A stretch of 64,000 bases of DNA, from assembly GCA_016744475.1 (NCBI GenBank), contig JADGEH010000009.1, positions 1-64,000 of the forward strand, written 5' to 3'. Origin of the DNA: Thiotrichales bacterium (lineage in GTDB: Bacteria > Pseudomonadota > Gammaproteobacteria > Beggiatoales > Beggiatoaceae). Both the position numbers and the translations under genes were made by a program. Below the pieces are notes generated by a model. It did no database searches and was not told the DNA's origin. It saw only the letters and a list, made by a program, of their open reading frames with translations. This document shows positions 16,231-25,708 of the stretch, in pieces. Position 1 is the first letter of the stretch, and each line of letters begins with the position of its first letter.

Positions 16231-16275
16231 ATTGTTTTGGGATTGATGGGGAAGGGAGGGTTTACTTCACGATGT

Positions 16276-16293
16276 GCACCGCAGGCGCGGTGC
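16276..16293. repeat. 18-bp hairpin shared with 11087-11104
   Basis: gcaccgcaggcgcggtgc occurs identically at both loci, forming a 7-bp stem. Probably a remnant of a dispersed palindromic repeat. It sits 45 bp beyond the stop of the lipoprotein gene read on the minus strand. Confidence 0.5.
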
Positions 16294-16338
16294 TTTAGGT
16301 GCCCACGCACAGCGCGTGAGAACCTGATGAAACAAAAC

Positions 16339-17724
16339 CTATTTCTGACTGGTTTGTATCTCATTTTCAATAGGATTGAGAGTGGGTTCTGCAATGCCAT
16401 AAATCCACATTTTCTTTTTATGCCCTTCGCCGTTTTTCCAATAGAACAAGCCGCTGTCGGCATCGTAGTAAATGGCATTGACGTTCATTGGGCCTGAGCG
16501 GCGTTTGCGATTCCAGTTGTGGATGAACTCGCCATAAACCGCACGGTTTTTAGCATCTTTGCGCCGTTCTGTGGCGGAATAAAAACGCACCACGCCAGTG
16601 TGGGATAAAGGCTTCGCACCGCGTGAGGCTCCGATGTAAGGTTTGTCGGGCTGAATGTCTAATTCATCTAATCCTCTGCTCAAGGGTTTTAGCTGAGCAC
16701 CGAGTAAGGTCACACGGTCTTTGTAGTCTTTGAGCTTTTTTTCTTTCAGCGGCGGTGCGGGTTCAAATAACAAGTTCTGTGCGCGTTCTTTATCAAATAC
16801 CAGGTTTTGACTCAAGCTTATCGGTGTGCCCGCTTTATCGTAGCGCACTCGTCCGCTGCCGAGGTGGTTGTAACCCCATTGAGGCAGGTCTACTTCTTGT
16901 TGTTTAACAAACCAATCACGCACGGATTTCCCGCATTGTCCGCCACGGGCTTTGACCCCTTTGATTTTGATTTTTTGTTCTCCCGCCCAGAGTGGACGGT
17001 TTTTATCGGTGGGGTGGGCAAGAGCGTATAACCACATGGGCTGGCCTGTCGCACTGCTGTAGTAAAACATTTTTTGTTCGGCATCAAACAGTAAAGATTG
17101 CACGCGCATTAAGGCAGTTTGCGCTGGGGGCGGCGCTGATTTATCAGCTTCGGCGGTAGCGGTGGGCGCAGCTTGGTAATGCGCAAAAATGCCGTGCACG
17201 CGCTGCTCGTCGGCATTGATGGGACGTTGTTCAGGTGGAAAGAAATGCACAATGCCGGTCATGCGCTCTGCTCCTTGTGCACGGCCTAAGTAATCGTGGG
17301 TAAAACGTAGATCGGCATCGTCTAGCGCCAGTTTGAGGGATTTGCTCTGTGCCTGTGAGGCTTCGATGCGTTGTGCGTAGTCGCCCTTGGCAAAAGGGGG
17401 CTGAGGCTCGAAAAAAGCGAGACTGGCACGTTGTGCGCTGAATAAATCCACCCCGCTGCTGGTGAGTTCTAAAAAGGGGTAACGGACTTGGAAATACGCC
17501 GCCGTAAAGGCTTCATCGTCTTTGACTGAGAGGTAGGTGTCCAGCGCGGGAGGCGCTGTCCAGGCGGGTTGCTGACGCAAATGGTGCAGGGCTTGATGCA
17601 GCGTGCGTGCAGGGTTGGGATAATGTCCTGGCGCGGGTTTGACGATGACTTGTGGTTCTACGCAAGCCGTGAGTAGAAGCGTGAGGAGTAATAGGCTGAG
17701 GCTGTTTATGCAGCGAGATGACAT
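16339..17724 (-). CDS. Lipoprotein with a duplicated unknown domain
   Basis: 461 residues. A lipoprotein signal peptide ends in a lipobox LLLTAC (Cys about residue 21). The body holds two copies of an unrecognised module of about 100 residues, roughly 137-239 and 345-448. Shared pattern: YLGRAQGAE / YIGASRGAK, then TGIVHFF / TGVVRFY, HGIFAHY / YGEFIHN, SLLFDAEQKMFYY / AIYYDADSGLFYW, and MWLYALAHPT / MWIYGIAEPT. Each ends with aromatic beta-strands, suggesting a binding or structural repeat. Anchoring in the outer membrane is likely since no Asp follows the Cys (next residues VEP). No enzyme motif is seen. rnhB lies 25 bp upstream on the same strand. Confidence 0.75.
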   Translation of the reverse strand: MSSRCINSLSLLLLTLLLTACVEPQVIVKPAPGHYPNPARTLHQALHHLRQQPAWTAPPALDTYLSVKDDEAFTAAYFQVRYPFLELTSSGVDLFSAQRASLAFFEPQPPFAKGDYAQRIEASQAQSKSLKLALDDADLRFTHDYLGRAQGAERMTGIVHFFPPEQRPINADEQRVHGIFAHYQAAPTATAEADKSAPPPAQTALMRVQSLLFDAEQKMFYYSSATGQPMWLYALAHPTDKNRPLWAGEQKIKIKGVKARGGQCGKSVRDWFVKQQEVDLPQWGYNHLGSGRVRYDKAGTPISLSQNLVFDKERAQNLLFEPAPPLKEKKLKDYKDRVTLLGAQLKPLSRGLDELDIQPDKPYIGASRGAKPLSHTGVVRFYSATERRKDAKNRAVYGEFIHNWNRKRRSGPMNVNAIYYDADSGLFYWKNGEGHKKKMWIYGIAEPTLNPIENEIQTSQK

Positions 17725-17749
17725 GGCTGTCTCCGGTAATCAATGGTAT

Positions 17750-18379
17750 TTACAAATAGACTTTGATAGGGGCATAACTGCGTCGGTGAAACGGCGTAAT
17801 ACCACGCTGTTGTAGCGCTTCCAAATGGGCTTTGGTGCCGTAGCCTGCGTTGGTCTCCCAAGCATAGCCGGGATAAGTGTGTGCCAACCGACGCATCAGG
17901 CGGTCTCTTATCACTTTAGCTAAAATCGACGCACAAGCAATGCTGTAGCAGGATTGATCGCCGCCGATCACGGCAGTATGTGCGCCAAGATCGTGTTTTT
18001 GTGTATCCCGTCCGTCAATCAGGGCGTGATCGTAAGGCTGAATGCGGCGTAAGGCACGTTGCATGGCTAAATAAGTGGCATTAAGAATGTTAATGCGGTC
18101 TATTTCTGCCACGGATGCAGCTCCAATACTAAAACGAGTGGCTTGAGCTTTGATTGATTCATATAAGCCTTCGCGTTGTTTTAAGCTGAGTTTTTTGGAG
18201 TCTTTCACTCCGGGCAGGCATTCACTATACGCGGGTAATAACACGGCGGCGACAACGACGGGCCCTGCGAGACAACCGCGCCCGACTTCATCGACACCGA
18301 CGACGGCGGGGCGTGAAGTCTCCCAATGCGCGTATTCGCGGCTTAAATCAGGCAATGTTTGAGGGGATTTTGCAGGCAT
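17750..18379 (-). CDS. rnhB: Ribonuclease HII
   Basis: 209 residues from ATG 18379. An earlier in-frame ATG at 18415 would overlap prfC by 29 bp and add 12 non-conserved residues, so I prefer the inner one. RNase HII cuts RNA in RNA/DNA hybrids and at single ribonucleotides in DNA. The catalytic motif VVGVDEVGRGCLAGPVVVAA near the N-terminus gives the DEDD residues (Asp-Glu in VDEVGRG), with ALIDGRD and the later GGDQSCYSIACASILAKVIRD and TNAGYGTKAHLEAL completing the family pattern. It follows prfC directly and probably shares its transcript. Confidence 0.93.
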   Translation of the reverse strand: MPAKSPQTLPDLSREYAHWETSRPAVVGVDEVGRGCLAGPVVVAAVLLPAYSECLPGVKDSKKLSLKQREGLYESIKAQATRFSIGAASVAEIDRINILNATYLAMQRALRRIQPYDHALIDGRDTQKHDLGAHTAVIGGDQSCYSIACASILAKVIRDRLMRRLAHTYPGYAWETNAGYGTKAHLEALQQRGITPFHRRSYAPIKVYL

Positions 18380-18386
18380 GAGGCGC

Positions 18387-19970
18387 TTAATGTTCCCGCG
18401 TGGCGACGAATTCAATATCCGGCCAGCGTTCTTGAATCAGTTGCAGATTAACGCGAGTCGGGGCGATGTAGCTCAAATTATTCGCGCCATCTAAAGCCAA
18501 GTTGTCATGGGCTTTGAGCTTGAAATCTTCGAGCTTTTTCTTGTCATCACATTCCACCCAACGCGCGGTGGCGACTTGTACGGGTTCAAAATGGCATTCC
18601 ACTTTGTATTCGTTTTTCAAGCGCCAAGCCACCACGTCAAACTGCAACACACCGATAGCCCCCAAAATCAAATCGTTATTGCGCATGGGGCGAAACACTT
18701 GAGTCGCACCTTCTTCGCTGAGTTGGATCAAGCCTTTGAGCAAGGCTTTCATGCGCAACGGATCACGCAACACAGCACGCCGGAATAATTCTGGGGCAAA
18801 ATGTGGAATACCCGTGAATTTAAGGCTTTCACCTTGGGTAAAAGTATCGCCAATTTGGATCGTGCCGTGGTTGTACAAACCCAAAATATCTCCCGGCCAC
18901 GCTTGTTCAGTGTGCTCGCGATCTCCTGCCATGAAAGTCATGGCATTGGCGATTTGCACGTTACGCCCCAATCGCACTTGGTGCATTCTCATGCCTTGCT
19001 GATAATGCCCTGAACACACACGCAAAAACGCCACGCGGTCGTGATGAGACGGGTCCATATTCGCTTGGATTTTGAACACAAAACCAGAAAATTTTTCTTC
19101 TTTAGGCAGCACTTCGCGCTCTTTGGTGTCACGAGATTGAGGTTCTGGCGCATAGTCAGTAAAACTGTCGAGCAGCGCTTTCACGCCGAAATTATTGATA
19201 GCAGAACCAAAATACACAGGCGTTAAATCACCCGCTAAAAATGCCTCCATATCAAATTCATTGCTCGCACCTTTAACCAGATCAATTTCTTCATCTAAAT
19301 CGGCTAAGCGATGTTCGCCCAGGATTTCGCTGAGTTCAGGACTGTTTAAGCCTTTGAAAGTTTTGCCTTCGCTGGTGTGATGGTTATGCCCATGCTCAAA
19401 CAAAGTGACGGTGTGATCGAGGAAGTTGTACACCCCCTTAAAGCCTTTGCCCATACCAATAGGCCAGGTAATAGGCGCACAGTGGATGTTCAACACGCTT
19501 TCAATTTCATCTAACAAATCAATCGGTTCCAGTCCTTCGCGGTCGAGTTTGTTGACAAAAGTAATAATCGGCGTTTGACGCAAGCGGCAGACTTCTAGCA
19601 ATTTAATCGTGCGCTCTTCCACCCCTTTGGCAGAATCAATCACCATTAAAGCCGAATCCACAGCGGTTAAAGTGCGGTAAGTGTCTTCTGAAAAATCGCC
19701 ATGTCCCGGCGTATCGAGCAAATTAATCACATTATTTCGATAAGGAAACTGCATGACAGAAGAAGTCACAGAAATACCGCGTTGTTTTTCCAACTCCATC
19801 CAATCAGACGTGGCATGGCGCGCGGCTTTACGGCCTTTTACCGTGCCCGCTAACTGAATCGCGCCGCCAAATAACAATAGCTTTTCTGTGAGAGTGGTTT
19901 TTCCCGCATCGGGATGAGAAATGATGGCAAAGGTACGACGTTTAGAAATTTCTTGTTCAAGTGTGGACAT
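18387..19970 (-). CDS. prfC: Peptide chain release factor 3
   Basis: 527 residues, normal length. RF3 is a translational GTPase that releases RF1/RF2 from the ribosome after termination. GTPase motifs: [16 protein letters not shown] (G1, about residues 16-31), [16 protein letters not shown] (G3) and VNKLDREG (G4). Domain II and the C-terminal RF3 domain are present ([39 protein letters not shown]). The gene heads a minus-strand unit with rnhB; the 148 bp upstream to murU contain no gene. Confidence 0.96.
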   Translation of the reverse strand: MSTLEQEISKRRTFAIISHPDAGKTTLTEKLLLFGGAIQLAGTVKGRKAARHATSDWMELEKQRGISVTSSVMQFPYRNNVINLLDTPGHGDFSEDTYRTLTAVDSALMVIDSAKGVEERTIKLLEVCRLRQTPIITFVNKLDREGLEPIDLLDEIESVLNIHCAPITWPIGMGKGFKGVYNFLDHTVTLFEHGHNHHTSEGKTFKGLNSPELSEILGEHRLADLDEEIDLVKGASNEFDMEAFLAGDLTPVYFGSAINNFGVKALLDSFTDYAPEPQSRDTKEREVLPKEEKFSGFVFKIQANMDPSHHDRVAFLRVCSGHYQQGMRMHQVRLGRNVQIANAMTFMAGDREHTEQAWPGDILGLYNHGTIQIGDTFTQGESLKFTGIPHFAPELFRRAVLRDPLRMKALLKGLIQLSEEGATQVFRPMRNNDLILGAIGVLQFDVVAWRLKNEYKVECHFEPVQVATARWVECDDKKKLEDFKLKAHDNLALDGANNLSYIAPTRVNLQLIQERWPDIEFVATREH

Positions 19971-20118
19971 AAAGCATCAGTGATGTAAAAAGTGGAAAAC
20001 GGGCAGGTTGTAACAGCCAGTGATGGCTCATGAGAGATATTCTGTGTGTATAGAAGACATTGGGAAATCAAATATTTACAAATGGAAAACGTGTGTTATT
20101 TGATACCGACAGCCCCGT

Positions 20119-20808
<690 letters not shown>

Positions 20809-20812
20809 TTAT

Positions 20813-20968
20813 TTACGTGATACAAAAGGTTTTTTTGACAGGGTGAACAGGATTTTCAAGATTAAAAGAGAGTCCATCGTTAATCACGATCAGCTTGTCA
20901 CGCGGCAATTTCAAATCAATGTTTTTCAGATGATGCGTGCGCACACTGCACAAAGTGATTTTATCCAT
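20813..20968 (-). pseudogene. uvrA 5' fragment forming a short upstream reading frame
   Basis: A minus-strand ATG at 20968 starts MDKITLCSVRTHHLKNIDLK, then LPRDKLIVI, the N-terminus of excinuclease subunit UvrA (normally continuing into the P-loop TGLSGSGKSS). After 30 codons it changes to unrelated sequence (NDGLSFNLENPVHPVKK) and stops at 20813, 13 bp before murU. No ATPase domain follows. It is a remnant of a moved or duplicated uvrA start, perhaps serving as a leader for murU. Confidence 0.65.
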
Positions 20969-21042
20969 GAAACGTCTTTAATTCATAAAAGCACTTAAAA
21001 AAGACACATTATATTCAATCCCACCCAACAAACATGAGTTTG

Positions 21043-21048
21043 TATAAT
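21043..21048 (+). promoter_or_regulatory. Candidate -10 box for the caspase-like gene
   Basis: TATAAT in tttgtataatacg, about 40 bp before the ATG at 21088. The -35 region is not convincing. A second TATAAT (on the minus strand near 21010-21015) could serve the uvrA fragment/murU direction. Confidence 0.35.
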
Positions 21049-21087
21049 ACGCAAAAATTCAGTGACTTATTGGAAAGGAAAAATGAT

Positions 21088-22731
21088 ATGCGAATACACT
21101 TATTTTTAATCATATTCATGACATTAAGCATTGGAGAATTACCCGCACGAGAACGCATGGCGCTGGTGATTGGTAATGCCGATTACCACTTCTCGCCGCT
21201 CGTTACTGCCACCAATGACGCACGGGATGTCGCGGCGGCACTGCGACAAAGTGGTTTTCGTGTCACCCTAAAGCTCGATGTTGACCAACAAAGCATGGAA
21301 AGCGCGATTAATCAATTTGCGCAATCGCTGCACGCCAATAGCGAAGCCTTGTTTTATTATGCAGGACATGGCGCACAAGCAAAACACGGCGAGCGCGACA
21401 ATTATTTGATTCCCGTCGGTTCAATTCCCAACATCAGCAGCGCGGCGGATTTGCGTTACAAAACCGTGTCTGCCAGTTGGGTGTTGAGCAAAATGAGCGA
21501 ATCTGCCAGCCCTTTGAAAATCATGATTCTCGATGCCTGTCGAGACGCGCCGTTTCGTGGTTTTAATCGCAGTCTACGCGGCGGGCTGGCGCGAATGCCC
21601 ACCGCCGACGGCACTTTAATCGCCTACGCCACCGCGCCCAACCGCAAAACCCGCGATCATTTTGAAGTCAATGACCGCAACAGCCCTTACACCAAACACT
21701 TGCTGAAATTCATGCAACACCCCGGTTTAACGCTGGAACAAGTGCTGAAAAATACCCGCCGTGAGGTGAAGGACATTACTGATGGTGAACAAAAACCTTG
21801 GTATGAGTCTTCCTTGGATGGCGATTTTTATTTCTCTGGGAGTGCGGCTGGGAATACCACTGGGAATACTGCTGGGAGTGTCGAACCCCAGTTCGACACA
21901 AGCGCCAGCGGCGCTTCAGGTGCAGAGCTTATCCAGCCCCCCACCGCCAAACTCACCATACGCTCGGATCAATACAACGACCAAGTATGGCTTAATGGCA
22001 AAGTCTACGGCGCTACCCCTGTGACTTTCGATTTACCTTTGGGGCGCTACCAACTCAAAGTAACAAAAGCAGGCTTTCAGGCGTATGAAAAGTGGCTTAA
22101 CGTACAAGCTGATATGCAAATGAAGGCAGCGTTGGAAAGAAAAAAAAAAAAAAGAAGCCAACCCACAACTGTGCCAAGCACGAGCAGCCCTTCCAAGCAA
22201 GGCACACGCATCAGCCGCTACATTGCTTATGATGATGGTACGGCTTTGGATACGGTGACGGGCTTACTATGGATGCGCTGTTTAGTGGGGCAAACTTGGA
22301 TAGGCAGCACTTGCACGGGCAAGGCGAAAACATTTGAGTGGGAAGCAGCAAGAACCCAAACGGCGAATTTTGCAGGCCATAGCGACTGGCGCATTCCCAG
22401 CATTGAAGAACTGCGTAGCTTAGTGTATTGCAGTCATGGCAAGCCTGCCTATTTTAATAATGGCAAACCAGGGAGAGAAGAGTATATCGCGCAAGGTCAC
22501 CCTGATAATTTTGACTGGGGTTGTCAAGGACAGCCTAATAAAGATCATGAGCGCCCCACGCTGTTACAAAGCGTATTTCCCACGCCAAAATGGCACTGGC
22601 TTGTCTGGTCAGGCTCGCCTTCGGCCACCTATTCAGACTATGCGTGGTACGTGGGTTTCAGCAGTGGTAACGGCAGCAACTACGGTCGTTACGGCAGCGG
22701 GCACATTCGCTTGGTGCGCGGCGGACAGTGA
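21088..22731 (+). CDS. Exported caspase-like protein with PEGA and DUF1566 domains
   Basis: 547 residues from ATG 21088 (preceded by GGAAAGGA); an upstream in-frame ATG at 21034 lacks a ribosome site and would spoil the signal peptide (MRIHLFLIIFMTLSIGELPA). Peptidase C14 domain, about 22-240: MALVIGNADYHFSPL, catalytic His in ALFYYAGHGAQ, catalytic Cys in IMILDACRDAPFRG. PEGA domain about 290-350 (AKLTIRSDQYNDQVWLNGK). Then a Lys run encoded by 14 consecutive A (22140-22153). A DUF1566/Lcl-type C-terminal domain about 370-545 has DWRIPSIEELRSLVY and SGHIRLVRGG. Prokaryotic caspase homologues cleave after basic residues and may act in signalling or cell death; substrate unknown. Standing alone between repeats. 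Confidence 0.88.
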   Translation: MRIHLFLIIFMTLSIGELPARERMALVIGNADYHFSPLVTATNDARDVAAALRQSGFRVTLKLDVDQQSMESAINQFAQSLHANSEALFYYAGHGAQAKHGERDNYLIPVGSIPNISSAADLRYKTVSASWVLSKMSESASPLKIMILDACRDAPFRGFNRSLRGGLARMPTADGTLIAYATAPNRKTRDHFEVNDRNSPYTKHLLKFMQHPGLTLEQVLKNTRREVKDITDGEQKPWYESSLDGDFYFSGSAAGNTTGNTAGSVEPQFDTSASGASGAELIQPPTAKLTIRSDQYNDQVWLNGKVYGATPVTFDLPLGRYQLKVTKAGFQAYEKWLNVQADMQMKAALERKKKKRSQPTTVPSTSSPSKQGTRISRYIAYDDGTALDTVTGLLWMRCLVGQTWIGSTCTGKAKTFEWEAARTQTANFAGHSDWRIPSIEELRSLVYCSHGKPAYFNNGKPGREEYIAQGHPDNFDWGCQGQPNKDHERPTLLQSVFPTPKWHWLVWSGSPSATYSDYAWYVGFSSGNGSNYGRYGSGHIRLVRGGQ

Positions 22732-22777
22732 CCTTTGCTTTTTGCTTTACTGATGATGCCCACGCCCTATTGGGATA

Positions 22778-22938
22778 AGAACCTATACGAAAATGGGATC
22801 ATCGGCTGCAAACCCGCCCTTTTGGTCAGGTTGTCCGCTTTTTTTCGTTAAATAGCTCGCTATTCGCCTTAAAAAACCGAAAAACCTGCCTCAAAATGGC
22901 GGGTTTTCGCTTCGACTCCCCATCTTCGTATAGGCTCT
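22778..22938. repeat. Family A miniature element, full copy A3
   Basis: 161 bp with the family ends; the left end reads agaacctatacg (one change from agagcctatacg). Lies between the caspase-like gene and adk, so the adk promoter is to its right or inside it. Confidence 0.85.
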
Positions 22939-22982
22939 AAATGTGTGGCAGTTGGATTTGGGGATACCCCAAATGACCGTAA

Positions 22983-23783
<801 letters not shown>

Positions 23784-23803
23784 ATCGCTTCTTGTTCTTG
23801 CTT

Positions 23804-23964
23804 AGAGCCTATACGAAGATGGGGAATCGAAGCGAAAATGTGCCATTTTGAGGCAGTTTTTTCGGTTTTTTAAGGCGAATAGCGGGCTATTTAACGAAAA
23901 AAAACGGGAAAACTGACCAAAAGGGCGGGTTTGCAGCCGATTATCCCATTTTCGTATAGGCTCT
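23804..23964. repeat. Family A miniature element, full copy A4
   Basis: 161 bp in the opposite orientation to A3 and A2. It begins 20 bp after the adk stop and ends exactly where the adk terminator stem begins. Confidence 0.85.
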
Positions 23965-24005
23965 AAAAAAGCCTGCCAGATATATTTTATCTGGCAGGCT
24001 TTTTT
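23965..24005 (+). terminator. Rho-independent terminator of adk
   Basis: Stem aaaaaagcctgccagata / tatctggcaggctttttt, short loop, T-run. Strong. It also starts with an A-run, so it can work in both directions. Confidence 0.85.
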
Positions 24006-24039
24006 GATGCTTCTATATCGACTTAAACTCTAAAACATT

Positions 24040-24198
24040 AGACTTGTCCGAGTTTAAACGCCGTAGCGAAAAGCAGCGGGATTGAGTGGTTTTTTTCGTT
24101 CATTTGAGGCGAATAGTCATTCTATTTAACGAGAATGAACGGGGAAAACCGCCAATATCCGCTGTTTTGCAGTCGGTGTTTTAAACTCGGACAAGTCT
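24040..24198. repeat. Family C miniature element, full copy C1
   Basis: 159 bp. Ends agacttgtccgagtttaaa / tttaaactcggacaagtct are perfectly inverted over 19 bp. Interior is a long imperfect palindrome (tttttttcgttcattt opposite agaatgaacgggg) with the core gaggcgaatag...ctatttaacga shared with family A. No coding capacity. Confidence 0.85.
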
Positions 24199-24229
24199 AT
24201 TCTCTATTATCACTCATGAAGAACTCCCC

Positions 24230-24574
24230 ATGTATCGTCACTCTCAACTGATTCGTCGTATTCTTCTCGCCATAGAACCCTTGCCTTATCCTAATGAATA
24301 TATTAGCTTTGATTGGAAGGATTATACGCCTGACATGATTAGCTATCATGTCAACCTATTGCATGACAGTGGTTTAATTCAAGCCACTGAAAATAAACTC
24401 ACTTGTTTTGATGAATGGAATGATGTACGACTCACTTGGACAGGTCATGAATTCCTTGAATTAATACGAGATGAAAAAGTTTGGAAAACCACCCTAGATA
24501 CAGTGAAAAAAACCACGGGCGGTGATAGCTTTGAATTAATTCAATATCATTTACTACAACATTATCAATCATGA
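24230..24574 (+). CDS. DUF2513 family protein
   Basis: 114 residues, cytoplasmic, matching DUF2513-like small proteins: RRILLAIEPLP, YHVNLLHDSGLI, RLTWTGHEFLELIRDE, VWKTTLDTVKKTTGG. The pattern (helix, helix-turn-helix-like YHVNLLHDSGLI, then beta-wing LTWTGHEFL) suggests a winged-helix fold. DUF2513 proteins are common in phages and defence islands but function is not established. It overlaps murB by 4 bp (ATGA), so the two are translationally coupled here, and family C copies stand on both sides of the pair. Confidence 0.8.
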   Translation: MYRHSQLIRRILLAIEPLPYPNEYISFDWKDYTPDMISYHVNLLHDSGLIQATENKLTCFDEWNDVRLTWTGHEFLELIRDEKVWKTTLDTVKKTTGGDSFELIQYHLLQHYQS

Positions 24575-25470
24575 AAACAACGCATAGATCGTGGCGTGGT
24601 GAATTGCGTTACAACGAACCGATGTCTAAACACACCACTTGGCGCATTGGGGGCTTGGCTGAGCAATTTTTTATTCCCGCAGATATTGAAGAACTGCAAA
24701 CTTTTTTAAGCACTTTACCCACTGATGAGCCATTACTATGGTTGGGCTTGGGCAGCAATTTATTGGTGCGCGATGGAGGCATTCGAGGGACGGTGATTTT
24801 AACCACGGGCTTAAATCAATTGCAGCGTTTAAGCGCAGGCCAATGGCACGCCCAAGCGGGAGTTTCCTGTGCAAAAATAGCGCGCCAAACTGTCAAAGCT
24901 TGTGATATGGGAGCGGAGTTTTTAGCGGGGATTCCTGGTTCTTGGGGCGGGGCTTTGGCTATGAATGCAGGCGCTTTTGGTGGGGAAACCTGGAATAGGG
25001 TGAAAGCGCTGCAAACCATTGATCGACAAGGCGTGATTCGACAGCGTTTGCCGGAAGATTTTAAAGTCGCCTACCGCAGTGTGCAGGGCTTAAAGGACGA
25101 ATGTTTTCTCTCTGCCACGGTGCAATTACAGCCTTCCGATCAACAGCAAGCAGAAGCAGGCCGCTTACGCATTCAAGCATTATTGCAAAAACGTCGTGAT
25201 ACCCAGCCCACTCGTCAAGCCAGTTGTGGCTCTGTTTTTCGTAATCCTAAGCCTTTGTTTGCGGCGAAGCTCATTGAAGATTGCGGGCTGAAAGGCTTGC
25301 AAATAGGGGGCGCACAAATTTCTGAAAAACACGCTAATTTTATTGTCAATATTGATCAGGCGAAGGCTGCGGATGTTGAAGCTTTGATCGCAGTGATTAT
25401 GCGTACTGTTAAGGAACGTTATAACGTGACCTTACATCCAGAAGTGTGTGTGGTGGGGCAGACGGCGTAG
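24571..25470 (+). CDS. murB: UDP-N-acetylenolpyruvoylglucosamine reductase
   Basis: 299 residues, the shorter type II form. MurB is the FAD enzyme that reduces UDP-GlcNAc-enolpyruvate to UDP-MurNAc in peptidoglycan synthesis. FAD-binding features: HTTWRIGGLAEQFF, LGLGSNLLVRDGG, and GIPGSWGGALAMNAGAFGGE. The catalytic Ser lies in SCGSVFRNP, and the C-terminal Glu in LHPEVCVVG. It follows the DUF2513 gene with a 4-bp overlap. The usual ddl/ftsQ neighbours are absent; the gene pair is bounded by two family C elements. Confidence 0.94.
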   Translation: MKTTHRSWRGELRYNEPMSKHTTWRIGGLAEQFFIPADIEELQTFLSTLPTDEPLLWLGLGSNLLVRDGGIRGTVILTTGLNQLQRLSAGQWHAQAGVSCAKIARQTVKACDMGAEFLAGIPGSWGGALAMNAGAFGGETWNRVKALQTIDRQGVIRQRLPEDFKVAYRSVQGLKDECFLSATVQLQPSDQQQAEAGRLRIQALLQKRRDTQPTRQASCGSVFRNPKPLFAAKLIEDCGLKGLQIGGAQISEKHANFIVNIDQAKAADVEALIAVIMRTVKERYNVTLHPEVCVVGQTA

Positions 25471-25524
25471 GAAACAAATTTAGGTTTACTTTGCGCAACG
25501 CTATCGTTTTTGACAGATAAATAT

Positions 25525-25683
25525 AGACTTGTCCGGGTTTAAAACACCGACTGCAAAACAGCGGATATTGGCAGTTTCTCCCGTTCCTTTTCGTTCAATA
25601 GAATGACTATTCGCCTCAAATGAACGAAAAAAACCACTCAATCCCGCTGCTTTTCGCTACGGCGTTTAAACCCGGACAAGTCT
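25525..25683. repeat. Family C miniature element, full copy C2
   Basis: 159 bp, opposite orientation to C1. Ends agacttgtccgggtttaaa / tttaaacccggacaagtct: the A in C1 is G here and its partner T is C, so the terminal pairing is conserved despite the change. Confidence 0.85.
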
Positions 25684-25708
25684 ATTACGCAAAGTCTTTT
25701 TTCAGGCT

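Noticed and set aside
20969-21060. LexA box upstream of the uvrA fragment
   Set aside because: No CTGT-N8-ACAG pattern is present on either strand.
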